Below are positions 54,060 through 64,000 of a stretch of DNA of 64,000 nucleotides, in pieces (the stretch's first letter is position 1; each line of letters starts with the position of its first letter). The position numbers and the translations under genes are program-made. Source of the DNA: Ecdyonurus torrentis (Eukaryota > Arthropoda > Insecta > Ephemeroptera > Heptageniidae). The notes under the pieces were generated by a model. That model was not told where the DNA came from and searched no databases. It saw only the letters and a program-made list of their open reading frames with translations. Location of the stretch: the NCBI GenBank assembly GCA_949318235.1, contig OX439136.1, positions 11,725,313 through 11,789,312 on the forward strand, in the 5' to 3' direction.

Positions 54060-54970
54060 CGTATTGGTAAAATTAGAGAATCCTAAACTATTCCTGCTCG
54101 CCTCACCAATTTCATTTCTTAGTGCTTCTTTTTACCAATAAATAAATTATTATAACACAATAAAAATTTAAATATCTGTAATATCAGTTAAAAGTAATTA
54201 AGTCTTAATTCAAAATGCAATAAAAATGTGGCAATTAATTATTTTTTTCATCATATTTTTTTCCTGTTTTTAACAATGTATTTTTGAAAATAAAATAAAG
54301 GATTAAAATGATTAATTTTTGTTTTTCTATATTGATGTTTCACAAACTAATTCATACTCATGATATTGTTTGCATAATAATATACATTTCTTATTGGTGA
54401 ATGTTCTTTTAACAAGAAAACGAGTGAACGTTTACAAGTCTGCAGTAATAAAAATAGGACAAGAAATCATCATTATACTGCGACGTGTTTTGTAATAATG
54501 AAGCACTTAGGGAAATTTCTTGCGCTTGTAATGTATCTTTAATAAATAATAATGAATTGAAGTAAATTTTGTAAAAGGTATCACTAAAGATATCGTCACT
54601 AGGCTTGGTTTCAAATCACTTAATTTTATTTTTTCATAGTAAATTTTTAGCACTTATAATATTATAATGTTTTAAGTGTTATTAATATAAGGTTCTTTTC
54701 TTTTATATTTAAAATTGAACCCTTATAATTATTTTACTTGAAAGACTTGAAAGCCACATTATTAAGCTTTAAGGACATACTTCCATTAGATAACAAAGCA
54801 AAGTTACTGAAATTAACATGAGATCTTATGTGATCAAAATTACAAATGTTCGAAAATTGCTTCTTAACGGAGAAAATGTTTGATCAAATTTTTGTATTAA
54901 CTTCACGTTAAACTGTTACTAGTTCGAATCATTTAAAGTTTACAGTAATTTTCTGACAAATCACACAACG
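51083..54970. other. AT-rich region, presumed intron of the signal-peptide gene
   Basis: No exon with coding character seen. Contains many A/T tracts (e.g. 53041-53063, 53868-53892, 54031-54059). A 21-codon ORF at 53931-53996 (MATTEISAMKVMVASKKRKS, then V) is the only unusual small frame and has no support. Confidence 0.5.
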
Positions 54971-54977
54971 GTCCTAC

Positions 54978-55106
54978 CGCAATGTCAAAATGGATATTAG
55001 GGACTGTTTTCTCCAAGAGCATCTAATTGGTACTCTGGCAACATGCGATGCTTTTGCTTGCATGGTGACCACTTCATAATATAAATCTATTTGAAGCTGT
55101 TCTATC
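54978..55106 (-). CDS. Exon-like segment on the minus strand, unknown gene
   Basis: On the minus strand a good acceptor (TTTTTTTTACTTCAG) precedes 129 nt that are open in one phase and end at a GTAGGA donor. The peptide includes IEQLQIDLYYEVVTMQAKAS and HVARVPIRCSWRKQSLISIL. The exon is phase 1 at both ends (43 codons). No family recognised and no neighbouring exons found. It lies inside the presumed first intron of the signal-peptide gene, on the opposite strand, and could also be a decayed transposon gene. Confidence 0.3.
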
Positions 55107-55327
55107 CTGAAGTAAAAAAAATAATAAATCAAATCAAATAATGTATTGGTGTATGTATATATATAATACAAAGGCTTTTACGGTTCGATGTAGTACGTGA
55201 GTTTGTTGTTGTGGTTTTTTTTTTTTTTTCTCCTTTAAACATCCACCCATCGTGGTTATACCGACAGGGTGTTCTGAGACTTTAGCAATAACACCAAATA
55301 ATGATTATTTTACAACTTTTTTTAAAG

Positions 55328-55508
55328 CATTATTCACGTGATGCGTAAATTTGACGCGCGTCGATGGATAAACAAAGTTGGAACAATGTTAACAAATGGA
55401 GCTGCTCACATTTAATTTTCAAAACAATGTGAATGGCTACATTTGTTTACATTGTCCCAACTTGGTTTATCCGTCAACACACGTCAAATTTATGCGTCAT
55501 GTGAATGT
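55328..55508. repeat. 181-bp palindromic MITE-like element
   Basis: The left arm CATTATTCACGTGATGCGTA and ATTTGACGCGCGTCGATGG is mirrored by CACACGTCAAATTTATGCGT and CATGTGAATG on the right. ACAAAGTTGGAACAATGTTA also pairs with AACATTGTCCCAAC-like sequence. Short loop; nearly the whole element folds into one hairpin. Confidence 0.75.
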
Positions 55509-55743
55509 CAAAACAACGCAGTAGCTCATATATTTAACCTCAATATTTTCTTCTTAAAACCCGTTTATTATTAATATTTTTAAATACACGCATCGTCTTT
55601 ATTTTTACATCATATTTATTTATTTACACTTTATTTTATTATACCATAAATCACTATATACAGGTAACAAACATTTGCATATGATTGTCATATTGTATGA
55701 GCTTTAAATCATTGCAAAGTTTTTAAATGAATATTATTATGAA

Positions 55744-55959
55744 GAGTCAACTGGGGTGACTTTGAACGCCCGGGGTAACTTTGAACACTCAATTATCTAT
55801 GTCTTGGGGGCTCATTTTAGATTTTGAAGAATCTTAATATTGTTCAAATTTGTTTTTGATGTTAATGAAATGTTTCAAAATTTTGAAATGAAGTGCCCAA
55901 AGTAGAGATAAATGGGTGTTCAAAGTTACCCTGGGCGTTCAATGTCACCCCGGTTGACT
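55744..55959. repeat. 216-bp palindromic MITE-like element
   Basis: Left AGTCAACTGGGGTGACTTTG, AACGCCCGGGGTAACTTTGA; right CAAAGTTACCCTGGGCGTTC, AATGTCACCCCGGTTGACT. Arms of about 55 bp are highly similar and contain an internal direct repeat of the GGGGTRACTTTGAAC unit. No ORF. Confidence 0.75.
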
Positions 55960-56576
55960 GTACTGCATGTATCTGCATAAAAGTTCATAATTATTAAACA
56001 TATATGTCAAAGAGACATGAAAGTACATTATCTTTTATACATACAAAGTTATATTATTTCCATATTTTGAATTTAAATTTGTTAAATAAAAAAAGTTAAT
56101 AACAACGTCATAATCAGGAAGATTGAAAAATGTTTGAAGTAACATTAACACTTTATTATACGACTATAGTACTGTATTATATAGTAAAATAGTTTATATA
56201 AATATATATTTAAAAAATATATTAAATATTTGTTTAAAAAAAAGAAGTTACATCACGTAATGAACTTCAAATGTTAAACAAATTGTCACAAAATTAACAT
56301 AAAAATACGCAACGTCATAAATATTTCGTTTTATCATTACTGACCTTCACCTTCATGGATATAGAAAAATGAAAGCATAAAAATGATTCAGCAGCTTTTG
56401 TATATTTGTTTTTATTTCAAGAGTTGGTAATGAGTACATAATCAAGTATATTATAATGATAATTAGCGGAAAAGTAAGTGTGTGTGTGTATATATATATA
56501 TTATATTATTTATATAATATATATATATATTTATATATATATTAGTATAAAGTGTGTGCTTGAAAAAGCGTTGGAA

Positions 56577-56665
56577 TGCGCTTCAACGTCAGAATATACT
56601 GTATAGTATGAATTATATTGCTCAGCATACGACAAACGTGGTTGTGGGCTTTTTTCTTTGGAGAA

Positions 56666-56746
<81 letters not shown>

Positions 56747-56864
56747 GACACACACACACATCTGAAAAGATAATTAAATCTGTTAACAGCATCAATGCTC
56801 TCAAAAATATTGCTAAATTTTTAAACTGGCAAAATGTTTCGTTTTCTCATACCAACCCATATAA
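56577..56864 (+). mobile_element. MITE-A partial copy with CT/CA expansion
   Basis: ATGCGCTTCAACGTCAGAAT, ATTGCTCAGCATACGACAAA and AGCATCAATGCTCTCAAAAA then TTTAAACTGGCAAAATG follow the MITE-A order. A 90-bp (CT)n(CA)n run at 56671-56760 has grown inside it. Both termini are degraded. Confidence 0.65.
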
Positions 56865-58318
56865 TGGTTGTAACTATTATGCATGCAACGACCATAATTA
56901 AACGCAATTTATTTTATTTGTGTTTGTTGAAGTACGGCAAAATAAAAATGTTTTGAAGCTAACCTTATTATAATTTGACTTAAATATTAAACATATTTTA
57001 GATATTATAGTCTGTTCATATTTAAGATGCAATATTTTTATTGTACCAATAGTTAAAAGAAGAAGAAAAAAAAAAGTTCCGAAGCTTTACGTATAAGGAA
57101 CAGTTTTGAGTTACTATTGGTACAAATCTAATAAACTAAATCTCCACTTAAAGGAGCCATACAATCCAATTTATAAAACAATACTTTATGAAAACACGTC
57201 CAATAATTTCAAAAGAAATTTTTTAAATGATTTTCATAATAAATCTTTTTCTTTTTATTTCTTTCTTTCTTTCTTTCTTTTTTATAGAAAAACAAATAAA
57301 GATAAAAAAATTTATATAACAAAAATCTATTAATCGCAGACATATAATGTTTTGTATTAAATCAGGTAGACATTAATCATTATTAATTAAGATTTGAGGC
57401 CTGCGAATTAATTAATCATTTTCAATAACAATGTAATAACAAACGATTAAATGAAAAAAAGAAAAAAAAATCAAATTAAATTCATGCTACATTTTAATAA
57501 TACGTACAGTATTGAATTAAAAGCCAAGGTATTTCTCATTTAAAGGTCTAACTATTCAAATTAGTTTTTTTTTTTTTTTTTTTTAATCCACATAGGTGTC
57601 CATGCTACTATTAAAAATGTAATAGAATATCCTTGAACTAAACACTTCTATCAAATTACATATTATGTGGCCATAATTTTTACGTAATATAGAACAAAAT
57701 ACAAAGTCAAGTCTTCTATAGAAACCTAGAAAATTGCTAATTTTAAGAAGCTTTTAATTTTATTATATTAAAATTATATTGCTAAATATAATGTTATTAA
57801 GAATTAATTATTTTAATTATTAGAAAAATAGTAGGAATTATTAAAATTATAAAATTTTATAATTTATAGCTAATTAGGTTAAAATATGACTTTCATAGAA
57901 ATTATCGACTATTCTATACTTCTAAATGGCCCAAATTCTTTACACTCACCAATGCAGTTTGATTAAAATTACATACATTATATTACAATCTCACGGTAGT
58001 TATAGAAAAATTCAATTCAATTGCTCAAATTTTGCAATGTTTGTATATCTGCCTGCAGGTAAATATAATATTAAACTTTAATTTATATTTCTAAACCTTC
58101 AATTGTTCTTACATCAGAGAACAATTTTTTATTTTATCCCACATGATTGGGGTTAATTACGTTATTTTTTTCAATGAAATTCCTAAACTACATACTTTTT
58201 ACATTACAAAAATTAACGATGCTTTTTTTTTAACCTTTATTTTCATCAAAACATATAATTAAATGGAAGATGAGAGCATCTCTTGAAAGTCTGTACAAAT
58301 AACATTGGAAAAAGCAAA

Positions 58319-58366
<48 letters not shown>

Positions 58367-58998
58367 TCACATTGTAAAAAAATAAATATAATTTAGGTAT
58401 ATAGTCTAGTACGTGAACCATATATATTACAGATTTTATAAGTTGATATAAAAACAAAAACAGAGCTGTTTCTATTTTAAATGTTTATTAATTTTTATCG
58501 ATCTTCTTCAAAACAGTTCCCGCATTATATTCAACCGTAAGAAATTGGGTTTTTACGTTTCGTATATGTTTGTTTTCTTTGCCCATTTATAACTGCACAT
58601 AATATCTAGTTTAAATCGGATATTTGATTTTTTTTTTTTTTTTTTTTTTTTTGCTATGATAGACGTCATACGTATAATGTTCAATTAAGGTTTTTTGTTG
58701 ACGTCAAAATAGATGAGGTTTAATCAAGGTTGTCGTCGAACTTACGTATACTTAGCATAATTAAGTTTTCAAGATCGCTGCACTACGCAATTTGCAAAGC
58801 ACGTGGTTGAAAATGAACTAATTTTCTTCAAAGTTACATTGGGAAAAATACTTTATCTTTAAAAGAATAAGTCTACATTTTTATCCAAAATATTTCAAGT
58901 TGAATTTTATCAATTTTAATGTTTATCTGTTATGGGAAAAAAATTGTTTAGATAACATGAAAGGTGAGGTGCGATATATCAAAACAATTAGGTCACTC

Positions 58999-59053
58999 AA
59001 AGGTCTTAGGAATCCTAACACCCTAAACCATGGTTAGGATTTCTAAGGCCTTT
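58999..59053. repeat. Short hairpin
   Basis: AAAGGTCTTAGGAATCCTAAC (58999-59019) pairs with GGTTAGGATTTCTAAGGCCTTT (59032-59053) around a 12-nt loop, with two or three mismatches. A pre-miRNA-sized stem is possible, but arms are short; it may be a small MITE remnant. Confidence 0.5.
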
Positions 59054-61393
59054 AGGCGCCTTAAGTACTGATGGCGTTAAGATTAATTACGTTTATAAAC
59101 CTTCAAATGACTTTTTTTTTTTTGCAAATGCTGCAAATGTTGAAGATTTTAAATTAAAAAAAAAATTCTTTGTTGAGATAAATACTTTTTGACACCTATT
59201 TTTCACATCTAAATAGTTTCACAAATTGTTATGATATATAATAGAAAACTATAGCCATAGCACAATAAAAAAAAGAGAAATAAATATAAAACAATAAAAA
59301 AAGACATTGACCAAAAATACATCCAGTTAACCTATAAAAAAAATATTATAAAATATTTTAATCGGATCGTTAAATATTTAAAATTGATCTTTAGCTGTGA
59401 AACAAATAATTATATAAATTAGTCAATTTAGTTAAATAAATAAACAATTTAAATTTATTGATCGTGGGACATATATTTATACCACTTTATAATTATTGAT
59501 TCTATCTTAGAATTCTTTAAACATATTGAATATCCATGTGATGCATAAATCCATAATAATTTAATATGAATTTTTGTAAAAATAAATCAATTTAATTGTT
59601 CATACTTCAGCACCATACTCCATAAGATTGTAAACATTAATACTATTTACCACTTAATTGATTTAAAAAGTAATATTTTGTGCCCATTTATTAAAAGCGA
59701 AGAACAAATATTTATTAAACTCTAAGAAAATTTCATTACAAATTAAAGTAATGGAATTATGAAACGATAACCTTAATTGCATTACCAATATAATTATTTA
59801 TACAGTACTGAGCTTTTCAAGGCACTATAAACTTTAAAAAAAAAAGTCAAGTCTTTACTAGTGTTTATACATAATACCTAAAAAAAAAAAAGAAAAAAAA
59901 AAAAGGCTTGAAATAAAGTAAGCTATAAGTAATTAGTCATTGAGTGAACGGATAATTTATAGTTTATTGATTTTTATAATAATTGGTGTAATTAACAAGA
60001 AAGAAAATAGTTTTTGTTGTTATATATGGTAAGGAAGGCCATGTAATATTATTTCAGTAATGTAATATCTTGAAAATATTAATAACTATGTCAAAAATTA
60101 AATAATATTATCAGTTTCTAAACTGTTACTTAGCAATGATAAAGGAAATATTATATTATATTTCCATAAATTTTATCTTATTTCAAGACTTGCATTTAGA
60201 ACGTTTATCGTTGTTGCAAACTTACAAAGTCGCTTTTCCATAAGAAAAGCATTGATAAGTAATCAATCACAATATACCATTTGCAATGAATGAACTATAA
60301 TTATATTTAAAATAAATGTAAATATCTTATGAAAAAATCAGCAAAAAAAAAAGAAGTTAAAACAATAAAAAAACGTCCATTGTAAGTGACAATTGGATCA
60401 CTAAGTATAAGATTGTAATAAGGAAAATGTTCGAAGTTTGAATGCAAGTCATAAATAAGATTCTTAAAATAAATACAAAATATGTAATATTGGCTTTTTT
60501 GAAATATAGCGATTTTTTTTTTACTGGAAGTATTTTCATTTTTTTTTTTTTCTTAATTACAAAGAGAATAGCCTCTAGGTATGAAATTTCTATATCAAAT
60601 AAATAGAAAATTAGTGTAAAATATCAAAAATTTAAAATTACATTAACAATATGCAATATGCAAATGTTTTAAAAACAAGTGAAATATAAATTTTATCAAT
60701 AGTTTTTACTATAAAATACATTAATAGGACCTTATATTACGATACCAATACAGATATGTATATTAGCAATTATAATTTTTTCAAATTGTGAAATTTGAAA
60801 TTTTTAGATCTTAACCCGTCAGGATAATAAGCTTCTCGTGTGCTAAATGATAATTCAATTCACATTTCATTTTATTCATATTTTTATTATAAGTAATATT
60901 TATAATATTTTTTAAATAAAGCATGTAATATGGAATAAAAAAAAAACTAAGTATCAGAATTTATATTTATAAAACAGTTTAAAAATAACGTTTGTTTACA
61001 TTTGATTTAATACAAATATCTACAGATTGCATTGGTTTCACTATACAACAGTATATTATGTATTAGCTTTTGTTTTTACTATTATTATTAAATTAGAAAA
61101 TGTCTAATTAAATACAAATTTATATTATTTAATCCTCATCAGTGATTAAATTCAGTATTATATATAAGGCTGTCTAGTGAAATGATTATAATTAACTAGT
61201 CTATAGATGATATAAAAGAAATTTTTTAATTTCAAGTTTGATATAACAAGATGTCCTACATTTTTTTTTTTTTTTTTTTTTACTCTTGTGACTTTCACCT
61301 TCTTCCTTATAGTATTATAGAAAAAAATTTCAATTTCATTCATACCAAAAGTATAAGTAAAAATCATTAAAATTTTACCACATCCAAACATCT

Positions 61394-61531
61394 AATTACT
61401 ATATTTGAATTGTCCATATAAGAGAGAATGTAGCCAAACTGACTAAAACGTACATTTTTAAATAAGATTTTCAAATATACCACAAGCAACACCAAATTAC
61501 TATATATGAATTGCCCATATAAGGGAGAATA
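61394..61531 (+). repeat. Two-unit direct repeat, spacing 103 bp
   Basis: ATTACTATATTTGAATTGTC then CATATAAGAGAGAAT at 61394 recurs as ATTACTATATATGAATTGCC then CATATAAGGGAGAAT at 61497. Three or so differences in 35 bp; spacer unrelated. Confidence 0.6.
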
Positions 61532-63227
61532 GATATCTTGTGATTCAAAACTACTTAATCGTATTTTCAAATAAAATATTAAAAGTTAAAATCAATTTCA
61601 CTGACAGAATAAATCATAAAGACTCATTTTTGTTTATCGTTTATCGATCAAATTATTCAGTATCAACTAATATATTATATGAAAAAAATAATTGCCGTTT
61701 TAATGTTTTCAGCAAAAATTTTTTTTTAATTATTTTAATTAGTATAGGGTAATTTTGGGTTAGGTGTAAGAATGAGTCTAAATATTGCCCTCTCGATTTT
61801 TTTTTTTTTTTTTTGTAATATTCTTGAATATAGTTATTTTATTTATTATTTATTCATTTGCTTTTAAAAGTGTAATAAACAACAAAGCAAACAGAGAGCA
61901 ATCAATCAAAATATTTGCAATCAAAAGCACTTCAGCGTAAAATTATGATTTATGATTGATAAGTTAATAAATTTAGCGGTATAAACATTTAGACTGAAAT
62001 TAATTATTTCAAAACAAAATAATATAGTATTATTTTTGGTACCAGTGCTTCAAATATAGCATAAATTTATGTTGTCTTAACAATTTTAAATAAAACTGAC
62101 ATTTATAAGGAAAGAGATCAGTATAATTGTGCTCAGGTCATCACAAAAATAATCATCAACTATGCCCTAATTTTTTCTTCTTTTTTTTACCAAAGGGAAA
62201 CCGAAATATTACAAAATTCTGTATTATTACTGTGCAAAATTTGTATTACGTTAGTTTGAAATTTTAAGCCCATACGGTTCAATATAAATTTTGTTAATTG
62301 ATTCGTCCTCATTTCTATGGTGACATAACCTGAAATTTTTATTACAATAATATGGTGACAAAACATGCCTAAAAATATCACATTCGATAGCAATAAATGC
62401 TGAAAGTGTGGAGACCTTTAACCCATTCTCTAAATATTTAATTAAAATACCAGAGTGTCGTTTTTATGTTACAATTAGATTTTAAGATAAAAATGTTACA
62501 CATTTTATTAGATCTTCATTTTTGTTTATTAATCTATATGATTTTTCCAGATTTTTAGAATCAATTTTATTATTTATTATGTACAGTATATAATTTTAAA
62601 AATTGATATATTATATTGAACACACTATTAATTGATGATATGTTTGAAGGAAATTTTTATCACCTGTTGTCTCAAATGAAGGGTGAAAAAAACTTCCATT
62701 GCTCCAAAAAAATAGAAAAAAATAAATAAATAATAATTGAATTAAAGAAAAATCTAGCTTGTTTAGTTTTTATTATTATTATTATTACTTTTTCTTTTTT
62801 TTTTTTCATTTTTGATTTACACAGCCTACATCTCAGTAGTTTGTCCCCTCCTCATTTCTTTTCAATTTTACTACTTTTATTCAAACATATAAAATGATCA
62901 TGTAATACTTAATAGATGAAAAATAATGTCAACAATCGTAAGAAAAAAATACATATAAACGTTCAAATCAGCACGTAATCATCGACGCTTACAAAATAGT
63001 CAACAAAATATATTTTGCGGTTATTGAAGATGTGCAAGACTCATAAAGTTAGCTAAGACAATTTTATAGAAATTGAAAATACTTAGAAATAGATTCTATA
63101 AGCACGGGATAAGAGAAGAAAAAAAAAGTTATGTAAGTTAACATTGTAACACACATAATTCATAACATTTATTATTTAATATTCTTACAAGTTTTATTAA
63201 GTGTCGAGTAAAAAAATAAATAAACGG

Positions 63228-63280
63228 CCTGTTTCCAGTTTGCAGCACTGCGCGTGTTCATTAAATCGGAAGCGGATATG
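63228..63280. repeat. Fragment related to the dnc 3' palindrome
   Basis: CTGCGCGTGTTCATTAAATC then GGAAGCGGATATGAG resembles CTGCGCATGCGTAGTAAGTA...GGAAGCGGATGTGAG at 24048-24086. The second arm is missing. Confidence 0.4.
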
Positions 63281-63599
63281 AGAAAAAAATATTAAGTCGA
63301 ATGCTCGTACTTAGGTATTCTTTACTCATCAACAAATCATATTATAGTAGAACTAAAACAGTGTATGTTCTGTACTGTACTTTATTGATGAAAGTAGTGT
63401 TATAGTAAGCACCAAAATAAAATTTATAAAAAAACTATTAGATATCAGCGTTCGTAAATAAAAACAAACAAACAAATAAATACAAAAAGTAGTTCGCAAC
63501 TTCAAAATCCATACCGAATAATCCGAAAAATATTCATTTTACTGTAACAACTATATTGAATATATTACAAATGATAAATATACATGCTAATATAATTAC

Positions 63600-63815
63600 C
63601 ATAAAAAACAATAAATTAAGTAATTTATGCTGCATTTATGTCATTATAGCATAAATAATACTTAATACTAAATTTGCTATCCAGCATAACATTTACGCCG
63701 TGTATCATAGCAACTGTAAAATATAGCATAATTATTATACCGTATTGGACAAATTGTGCTGAAAATGAGCTAGCATAATTATTACGTAGTTATTTTTATC
63801 CGTGCATAAAAACAA
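63600..63815. mobile_element. MITE-C copy
   Basis: TTATGCTGCATTTATGTCAT, GCTGAAAATGAGCTAGCAT and AATTATTACGTAGTTATTTT are shared with 27411-27480 (inverted), 40388-41030 and 48957-49258. No ORF. Confidence 0.6.
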
Positions 63816-64000
63816 ATAAATAATTACCAAATAGACACGAGAACGTGTTATTATTAACAATTAGTAATAAAACAGCTAAATTTCCCTATAATTAATAAAA
63901 AAAAAATTAAAAAAAAAAAAAAAACGTAATAAATTTGAACTCGTCTTCCGCATCGTAAATATAATAATAATAATAATAAAAATCTCATCCTCTGACAATT

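Larger units (their letters stand above)
56865..63599. other. AT-rich region without recognised genes
   Basis: Apart from the features listed (hairpin 58999-59053, tandem repeat 61394-61531, fragment near 63250), only A/T tracts and scattered short frames are seen, including a 43-A tract at 58322-58364. No splice-bounded coding exon could be supported on either strand. Confidence 0.55.

Noticed and set aside
56542..56901. Frames encoding Arg-Glu or Leu-Ser repeats
   Set aside because: Translations of the CT/CA microsatellite in MITE-A.
58999..59053. A microRNA precursor
   Set aside because: Stem of about 21 bp with a 12-nt loop is short of a normal pri-miRNA, and no flanking stem is visible; kept only as a hairpin.

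Overview
This is a eukaryotic, very AT-rich window (mostly homopolymer tracts, ATT/AAT runs and microsatellites), almost certainly from an insect. The best evidence is an intron-containing gene with GT/AG splice sites whose protein is a clear dunce-type PDE4. AT-rich introns with moderately GC-rich exons, mariner elements and many small inverted-repeat elements also fit an insect. A hymenopteran, perhaps a braconid-like wasp, is a guess only. No bacterial, organellar, CRISPR or operon features were seen.

1-5460: non-coding AT-rich DNA with long simple repeats. 5461-23742: one plus-strand gene, dunce (dnc), a cAMP-specific phosphodiesterase 4. I reconstruct ten coding exons that join in frame into about 513 residues: a private 22-residue first exon, the end of UCR2, and a complete catalytic domain in which every metal-binding and substrate-binding residue I checked is present at the expected spacing. 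The first exon has its own promoter-like region and an upstream ORF, so this is a short isoform; the UCR1 exons of long isoforms are not visible here. The introns carry dispersed repeats and one possible alternative terminal exon (14299-14438). A 142-bp near-perfect palindrome lies just past the dnc stop codon.

26700-45800: no complete gene. Two exon-like segments (minus 28937-29002; weak plus 27014-27064) suggest unseen genes. The rest is a transposon graveyard: several copies of a 300-bp inverted-repeat element, a palindromic stem-loop family, a Tc1/mariner-type MITE, a 1.4-kb foldback element, a tRNA-derived SINE abutting it, and a defective mariner whose 3' half has been replaced by an inverted copy of its own 5' end.

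45823-48700: a 5'-truncated non-LTR retrotransposon of the CR1/L2/Jockey group with an uninterrupted endonuclease-reverse transcriptase frame. 48700-64000: more short elements; a convincing first coding exon (50998-51082) of an unidentified secreted or membrane protein, whose remaining exons I cannot find; a minus-strand exon-like segment (54978-55106); and two palindromic elements. I did not find a coherent new multi-gene system. The most interesting items are the dnc short-isoform start, its possible intronic terminal exon and 3' hairpin, the 5'-5' palindromic mariner, and the orphan signal-peptide exon.
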